A stretch of DNA of 64,000 bases from Dipteris shenzhenensis (Eukaryota; Polypodiophyta; Polypodiopsida; Gleicheniales). Positions 58,751 through 64,000 of the stretch are shown piece after piece. Positions within the stretch are counted from its first letter, which is position 1. Each line of letters begins with the position of its first letter. Below the pieces are notes generated by a model. It was not told the origin of the DNA, made no database searches, and saw only the letters and a list, made by a program, of their open reading frames with translations. The stretch lies in assembly GCA_047967505.1 (NCBI GenBank), contig CM106539.1; one strand, written 5' to 3'. Both the position numbers and the translations under genes were made by a program.

Positions 58751-59007
58751 TGACAAAATATGAAGAGGGGAGAGGAGAAGAGTGGAGATGAGGAGAGAGG
58801 GCACAGCTAGAGAGCACACCACAAATGACTAACTGTACACTAGATTTAGTTGAAAAAATAGATTATATACAAACCCATTTAGGGTTAGGGTTAAGGGATC
58901 TAACCCTTTTCTTTATAGCACTCTATAAGGTTAGTGCTATGTACATATGATTACGTGATGATGCTATGCACACATGATCACATGATGTTGAGCGTGAACT
59001 CTCAACA
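58751..59007 (-). repeat. 5' LTR of the copia element, with telomere-like motif
   Basis: It is the partner of 54001-54257, the same length. Its telomere-like run is ttagggttagggttaaggg, one transition different. Confidence 0.93.
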
Positions 59008-59012
59008 ATCAC

Positions 59013-59400
59013 TCACTCATTTTTCAGAAATGCTCATCTATTTTAGAATTGATGTTTTAACTGTCTGCTTTAGTCTAAGTTCCAACTTGACTAGGACATT
59101 CATAATTACAATGAAGAGCTATCACAACTGCAATTGGAGATTGAAGAGCACCACAAAATCTTCACTAGATGCAACATCGCTCCCTGAGACTTGCAACCAC
59201 ATGCTATCTCCCCTCTCCTCTTCTTAGTCAAAGAAGAACCTTGGACTGATCTTGATGCATTACATGTTTTGAGAGCTCTACACAATGCTACAGATATTAT
59301 ATTGAATGACTTAGCTTTCATCTTTTTGTATGATAGGGTCTTGATTGTACGCATCTTATAATTATAATATTAAAAACATATTTTTTGCCAAAAAAAATAA
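59013..59400 (+). mobile_element. 3' end of the L1-type LINE split by copia
   Basis: It resumes after the second atcac copy and ends near ttataatattaaaaacat followed by TTTTTTGCCAAAAAAAATAA. The gccaaaaaaa close is typical of a plant L1 tail. Confidence 0.6.
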
Positions 59401-59702
59401 AAATCAAAGCCCATGTAACCCCCTTTTCAATTCTCTCTCTCTCTCTCTCTCTCAACTTTCCAATTTGTATGGTGTGTAGCAAATTTTCATTGTATCACTC
59501 CTTGTCCTTTTTCAATAGATGGGTAGTCTTCTGTGTTGTGTCAAGGCCACTAGTGAAGACACTCTTGATGTCTTTTAGGCAAGAAGAAGGGACCCTGCAT
59601 CATAAATAATCTTTTATAGATTAGGGAGTTGAAAGATCATCTCTCATCGAGTTAAAACTTTGCCATTATTGAACCATCATGTCCATGCCCCTACATTTAA
59701 GT

Positions 59703-59719
59703 GGGGGGGGGGGGGGGGA
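59703..59719 (+). repeat. Poly-G tract
   Basis: A run of 17 G residues lies between the L1 tail and the topoisomerase I gene. Confidence 0.9.
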
Positions 59720-60048
59720 TGGCCTCAAATTTAATTTCAACTCTTCTCAAGGATAATCTACAAAGGTGTTCAAGTTATAAATATAGACATGATATGGCAA
59801 AAGTATGAATTTGCATGGTTGAGTGCTAGTTTGACTCAGTTTGCAAATTGTGAGATTTTGAATTTCGGCTATCAATAGAATGTTGGTTCAAAAATATACG
59901 CCTTCACAACGACTGAGCAGTGGAGCCTCTGCAGAAAAAGCAACGACTGAGATGAGCAGTGGAGCCTCTGCAGAAAAAGCAAGGATTCTCTCAGTCTTCC
60001 ACTTCCAAATTGAAAGGCTCTCTCTGCGATTCCTCCCGGAGTTCGAAA

Positions 60049-60059
60049 TTTCCCGCGAA
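60049..60059 (+). promoter_or_regulatory. E2F-like box (TTTCCCGCGAA)
   Basis: The sequence TTTCCCGCGAA matches the E2F consensus TTTSSCGC and is partly palindromic. It lies about 640 bases upstream of the topoisomerase I coding exon. E2F sites mark S-phase genes, so a role in replication-linked expression is plausible but inferred. Confidence 0.4.
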
Positions 60060-60097
60060 CGAAAGAGATAGAAACCCAAGCACACAACCAAGCAGGC

Positions 60098-60107
<10 letters not shown>

Positions 60108-60146
<39 letters not shown>

Positions 60147-60333
60147 AAGCCGGAGAGAAACCCAAGCCGACAGAGACAGAAACCAAGGCCTGGTGTGTGT
60201 GCGAGCGCGCGCGCGAGAGGGAGACAGAAACCGAGGGCTTTTCGGACTTAAACATGGTACAAGATAAAGGACGGGCATATAACAGTGAGAGACAAATGTG
60301 ACACTCTTGGAACTCCTTTGCACACTCTTCAAC

Positions 60334-60382
<49 letters not shown>
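60108..60382 (+). repeat. GA microsatellites in the TOP1 leader
   Basis: GA runs lie at about 60108-60142 and 60338-60382, with a GCGCGCGAGAG stretch between them at about 60206-60220. Confidence 0.92.
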
Positions 60383-60384
<2 letters not shown>

Positions 60385-60693
60385 CCTCTTGGTACCTAGC
60401 ACCCAAATGCCAATCTCCATGAAAAAGTGGCGGTGAATTTTCCCAGTAGCTGCATGTATCTTTTAATTCTGAGGCACGTTGCTTAGCCATAAATAGCTTT
60501 GTGGCATTCTTCTCAAATCCAGGCCTGGCAAACTCTTAATAGTACGTTTCAATTCAAGGGTCCTTGATAACTCAATTTCTTGCGCTTGCATTTTGTGGAA
60601 CAGATCTCCAACCCAATTTAGGTCTAGCTGTGTTCATGACGGTCTCGCATAATGTTAAAACAAAGACTGACAGGTATGGGCTTTCTCTGGCAG

Positions 60694-61718
60694 GTTACAA
60701 GAAGCCATCTACGCTTATGAGTGAAGATCCGCCTACACCATCACGACCTTCGCCGTTGGTTCAACGAAAAGCCTCAGCTCTACTGATGGATGACGATTCT
60801 GATGATGACAAGCCATTGCTTGCCCAATTCAATGTCGCAAGAAGCACAATGTTGAAAGCACAAACGATGAATTATTCAAAAAATGGTAATGGTTTGTCCA
60901 GTTGTGCAGAAATTCCTCGGATGTTTAGAATGGATTCCACGAATGCGTGTCAAAGTACCGAAGACTCTGACGATGACAAGCCTTTGGCATGTGCACTGGT
61001 GAAAATTTCTGCCGGTGACAACATCACAACTCCTTATGATACTGGAGTTAGGCCATTAGTCTTAGAACGCTTGTCAAATGACCTCATAATCACAGACGAC
61101 CAAAAGATAGCTCCTATAAAGGTATACTCTAGAGCCAAAAAGAGACCACTCGATGAGAGAACTGGTGGTTCAGTTGATTCTGCCGCAAAGAAACCCAGAC
61201 CGTTGGTCACACACGCAAACTCAGTGGTAAAGATGGATACAGATGAAGACGAAGATGATGTTTCCATAGCCCAACATATTCGTGCGTTTGCAAGTAAAAG
61301 GAGGTTCATTGCCATGAAGAAGACTGCAGCCAGCTTACGAACTGCTGTGGTTGTCAAGAAAGTGGCAAAAGTGGATGTAGATGAAGATGACTATGACATT
61401 CCTCTAGCCCAACAGATCCCTGGGGGTGCAAGTATAAAGAGGTCTGTTGTTGTGAACAAACCGGCAGCAAGCTCAAGAACTGCTGTGGCTGCCAAGAAGG
61501 TGGTAAGGGCCAGAAAGACAAAGTTCAAGCGGCACAAGAAAATAATTAAAAAGTACAGGGATGCGAAAAGGGATAAGAATGCCCCAGGTGCAGGTGGTGG
61601 ACAGAAATGGACCACCCTCCAGCACAGTGGCGTGATATTTCCTCCTCCATATAAGCCTCATGGTATCAAGATGCTCTATGATCAGAAGCCTGTAAACCTA
61701 ACTGCAGAGCAAGAAGAG
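60694..61718 (+). CDS. TOP1: DNA topoisomerase I (type IB), amino-terminal exon
   Basis: DNA topoisomerase IB relaxes supercoils in the nucleus by single-strand nicking through a tyrosine. This exon codes for the charged amino-terminal tail and the first residues of the conserved core. The tail carries repeated acidic modules: [10 protein letters not shown] near 60790, [10 protein letters not shown] near 60960, and two later ones with SIAQHI and IPLAQQ. A lysine-rich nuclear-targeting-like stretch ([16 protein letters not shown]) follows. The exon then reaches the family hallmark [20 protein letters not shown], with [16 protein letters not shown] at its end. The GTCAGT donor at 61719 falls where the core would continue. 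The frame is open back to 60564, but the family resemblance starts after the acceptor CTCTGGCAG at 60693. An ATG at 60717 (MSEDPPTPS) is a plausible start codon. The catalytic domain lies beyond the window. Confidence 0.9.
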
Positions 61719-61810
61719 GTCAGTTATCATTTTTATTGTTAGTCTTCAACACTTCTGCATCAAGCTGTGAGGCTTCCAGCCTTCCCTCTCGCCTGCAATG
61801 GAAAACTCTC

Positions 61811-61813
<3 letters not shown>

Positions 61814-61857
<44 letters not shown>

Positions 61858-62275
61858 CATTTATGTATAAATGTTTGTTTTCTACACATACATACATACA
61901 TTCATAACATATGTTTGTGCACATATGTATCTCTATCTCTATCTATCTATCTATACATACGCACGCATGACACATGTAATACATATTTTTGTTTTTTTTG
62001 TAAGTATGGATATATTCTTATGAGAGTATACATACATATATATGTGTGTGTACACACATATACATATACATACACATGCGCACACGCACACGCACAGGCA
62101 CACATTCTTTCATGTTTTTTTTTGGTAAGAATCAGTCTTATGAAGGTATATATACGTAATACGTGCATCCATGTACGTGTACGCACATGATACATACATA
62201 TATACGTACATACATACATACACACATACATACATACACACACATACATACATACACACTTTTTTTTTTGGGTAA
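61814..62275 (+). repeat. GA, TATC/CATA and TACA microsatellite cluster in a TOP1 intron
   Basis: A GA run (about 61815-61854) is followed by repeated cataca/tacata, tctatcta and cacgcaca tracts. The cluster is interrupted by poly-T joined to ggtaagaatcagtc-type sequences. These look like minus-strand 3' ends of LINE-like elements. Confidence 0.85.
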
Positions 62276-62660
62276 AAGAAAATTTGCATTAGGAAAGCAT
62301 TTACATTCATAGCGGGACAGTTACTACTCACATACATACATACATACCCATATATATATGTGTGTGTGTGCAGGGCTTCATGATCGTTTTCCATCCACTT
62401 CCTTTGGAAAGTAGTTTTGGTTGTTTGGAAGATATACTTCTATCCGGAGTATGATCATTTCTTTTCCTGGTGTCCATATTGGGCTCTCTGGTCGTTGTAT
62501 AGTGCTCGTACCATTTGACTGTATGAGCACTCTTCAGTGACTGTCTTCCCATATTTTCGAGCGTCTTTGATTCGGTTTCTGCAGGATGCTCATTCCTTTG
62601 GAGACCTTCCTCAGGCCCAGTTGGAAGTTTTTAATTACTGATTTTAATTGTGAGTAGGAG

Positions 62661-63668
62661 CTGCAATGGATGTTATGCTTTCTTTCCTCCTCCTTTGTGT
62701 TGGTCTCTCCGGGATGCCCATTATCTCGGGGACCTTTTTGTGGCTCAGCTGGAAGTGTTTTACTATTGCTTCTAGTCCTTCTAGTAGCTGCTCCATTTTG
62801 GGGCAGATTTGAATGTACATTTTGTTCATACTGAAACAATGCTTTTCATTAGAAAAAAGTGTGGTGTGTGTACTCCAAGTTCTGACCCCTCCACAAGGTA
62901 AGAATTGCTTCTACAATCTCTCTCCTTGATGAACCCCTTTTGGTTCCCCCTCCCCTCTCTCTCTCCCCATATATGTGTGTGTGTGTGTGTGTGTAATGAG
63001 ATTTTCTGTTTTGTAATTGTCAGCCCCTTGTTGGGATACTGCTCATTGTAGTATAAAGCCTGATGGATTTCACCCAAAAAAAAAAAGTGTGTATGTATGT
63101 ATGCAGGTAGGTAGGTAGGTAGGTAGGTACGTACGTACGTATGTGTGTATGTATGTATTGGAGGGGTTTTCCCACTGCTTCTAGGTGCCATACTTAGTGA
63201 TGGCAATTGTAAATTTCATTGATTGATTGAATCAGTGGTTTCACAAAAAAAGTGTCACCCAACCTTTTTTTTTTTTGGGGGTGTGTGTACTTTGTATTCC
63301 ACAAGTGCCAAAAAAAAGTGTGTACTTTGTGGTTTGTATATCATGCCCGGCAGCACTTTGCTGTTTGGGCGTTCTTCAATGGATGTTTATGCTTTCTTTC
63401 CTCCTCCTTTGTGTTGGTCTCTCCAGGATGCCCATTATCTTGGGAACCTTTCTGTGGCTCAGCTGAAAGTGTTTTACCATTGCTTCTAGTCCTTCTAGTA
63501 GTAGCTGCTCCATTTTGGGGCAGATTTGAATGTACATTTTGTTCATACTGAAACAATGCTCTTCACACAAAAAAAGTGTATCACCCATGTTTGTGTACTC
63601 CAAGTTCCAATCCCTCCCACAAGGTAAGAATTGCTTCTAGAAAATCTCTCCTTGATGAACGCCTTTTG
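62661..63668 (+). repeat. 290-bp segment present twice in the TOP1 intron
   Basis: Copies at about 62661-62945 and 63372-63668 share ttctttcctcctcctttgtg, gcagatttgaatgtacattt and aggtaagaattgcttcta. They are about 90% identical by eye. Each encodes DAHYLG.L.VAQL.VFY. A third, older trace (DAHSFGDLPQAQLEVF) lies at 62584-62640. They are probably ends of a LINE, with A-rich tails. Confidence 0.75.
62970..63155 (+). repeat. GT, AGGT and ACGT microsatellites
   Basis: A GT run (about 62974-62993) precedes tandem aggt (about 63106-63130), then acgt and gtat units. Confidence 0.85.
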
Positions 63669-63686
63669 CTTCTCGCTAATTCAAGT

Positions 63687-63741
63687 TCTCCCTCTCTCTC
63701 TCTCTCTCTCTCTATATGTGTGTGTGTTTTCGTGTTGTGTG

Positions 63742-63780
<39 letters not shown>
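63687..63780 (+). repeat. CT run facing a GA run
   Basis: A CT run (about 63689-63712) and a GA run (about 63745-63780) flank a short TGTGTG stretch. They form an inverted pair that could make a hairpin. Confidence 0.88.
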
Positions 63781-63783
<3 letters not shown>

Positions 63784-64000
63784 ATTAATGTCTACAACCG
63801 AGGGGTCTATGAGACTGAAAAAAGAATCAGATACAATGAAAGCTAAGGGTGGGGCCACTGAACGCGCACCCGTACCCAAAGTTAATGTTTGTGATGAGTA
63901 AAAAAATAAATACATCACGCTCTTGCTGCGAGAGAGTGAAAACCCATAAAGGGGATACGACGAGGTGGAGCCCTACTGAGAACAGACAAGAGGACCTTGT
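63781..64000 (-). mobile_element. Non-L1 LINE 3' end (minus), running off the window
   Basis: On the minus strand the end is cagtctcatagacccctcgg, ttgtagacattaataaa followed by CTCTCT. This matches the LINE end at 41461 (cagtctcatagacccattgg). The body continues past 64000. Confidence 0.58.

Larger units (their letters stand above)
54001..59007 (-). mobile_element. Ty1/copia retrotransposon, gag-deleted
   Basis: Two 257-bp LTRs (54001-54257 and 58751-59007; TG...CA) have the target duplication atcac (53996-54000 and 59008-59012). The primer site gctctgatacca (58739-58750) abuts the right LTR, so the element reads on the minus strand. A purine tract (complement of ccttccctcaa, 54258-54268) abuts the left. 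Order on the minus strand: zinc knuckle, protease, integrase, RT, RNase H, the copia order. By eye the LTRs differ at nine positions. Stops and frameshifts show it is dead. Confidence 0.95.
59880..60560 (+). promoter_or_regulatory. Probable TOP1 promoter and 5' leader region
   Basis: This gene-proximal stretch is free of transposon coding. It holds a 29-base direct repeat (59915-59943 and 59954-59982), an E2F-like box, two GA microsatellites (about 60108-60142 and 60338-60382) and a TGTGTGCGAGCGCGCGCG stretch. GA tracts are common in plant 5' leaders. No TATA box was chosen. The long minus-strand S/L-rich and plus-strand R/E-rich reading frames here are by-products of the GA repeats. Confidence 0.45.

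Noticed and set aside
60120-60420. Long S/L-rich minus-strand and R/E-rich plus-strand reading frames
   Set aside because: They are translations of GA/CT microsatellites, with no other coding sign.
60564-60693. ATG at 60564 as the start of topoisomerase I
   Set aside because: The frame is open, but residues before the acceptor at 60693 do not resemble the family and contain an intron-like pyrimidine tract. 60717 or an upstream exon is more likely.
61798-62400. Frames rich in CVCMYVC or HIHTYTY
   Set aside because: They are produced by CATA/TACA microsatellites.
1-64000. CRISPR arrays, bacterial-type operons, rRNA genes
   Set aside because: None were seen. All regular repeats are microsatellites, minisatellites, LTRs or tandem duplications, and the sequence is clearly plant nuclear.

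Overview
This window looks like nuclear DNA from a plant with a large, repeat-rich genome. The evidence is plant-type LTR retrotransposons with initiator-Met-tRNA primer sites, L1-type LINEs, and the amino-terminal exon of a plant-type DNA topoisomerase I. One gene carries an intron of about 30.4 kb filled with nested transposons, and there is a LINE that does not look like the usual plant L1. Together these suggest a gymnosperm, fern or other large-genome vascular plant, but the sequence alone does not fix the taxon.

Host genes. Two host loci are supported, both on the + strand. (1) A coiled-coil protein gene of unknown function has exons at about 2590-3762 (five exons), 8276, 38870 and 44966, and its stop codon is at 45068-45070. 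All reading-frame phases join cleanly. Exons upstream of 2590 are not identified. (2) A DNA topoisomerase I gene has its first recognisable coding exon at about 60694-61718. A GA-rich leader and an E2F-like site lie upstream. The window ends inside the next intron.

Layout. 1-2589 is noncoding with two tandem duplications. 4627-7700 is a decayed Ty3/gypsy element (E, minus). 7939-8004 is a LINE 3' end. 8560-11650 is a copia RT remnant (minus) split by a 2.3 kb non-autonomous LTR element (B, 9041-11352, TSD gatga). 11645-15000 is an L1 remnant (minus) split by a 340 bp TIR element (14575-14914). 17354-23230 is a decayed Ty3/gypsy element (C, plus) carrying a LINE fragment and a duplicated possible gene fragment. 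24095-30085 is a truncated gypsy element (D, minus), with a third LTR copy in inverted orientation beside its left LTR. 30360-36992 is a more complete gypsy element (A, minus, TSD caaca) in which about 545 bp of the integrase is inverted. 37676-38100 and 39520-41537 are non-L1 LINE copies, with a C-rich minisatellite between them. 42350-44520 and 47570-48530 are L1 3' fragments. 51300-59400 is a decayed L1 (plus) split by a Ty1/copia element (54001-59007, minus, TSD atcac). The topoisomerase gene follows, and its intron is rich in microsatellites.

No element is intact. Every large ORF derived from a transposon carries stops, frameshifts, deletions or inversions. The order of nesting can be read from target-site duplications: copia RT remnant before B; L1 before the TIR element; L1 at 51-59 kb before copia; the host introns before all of them.
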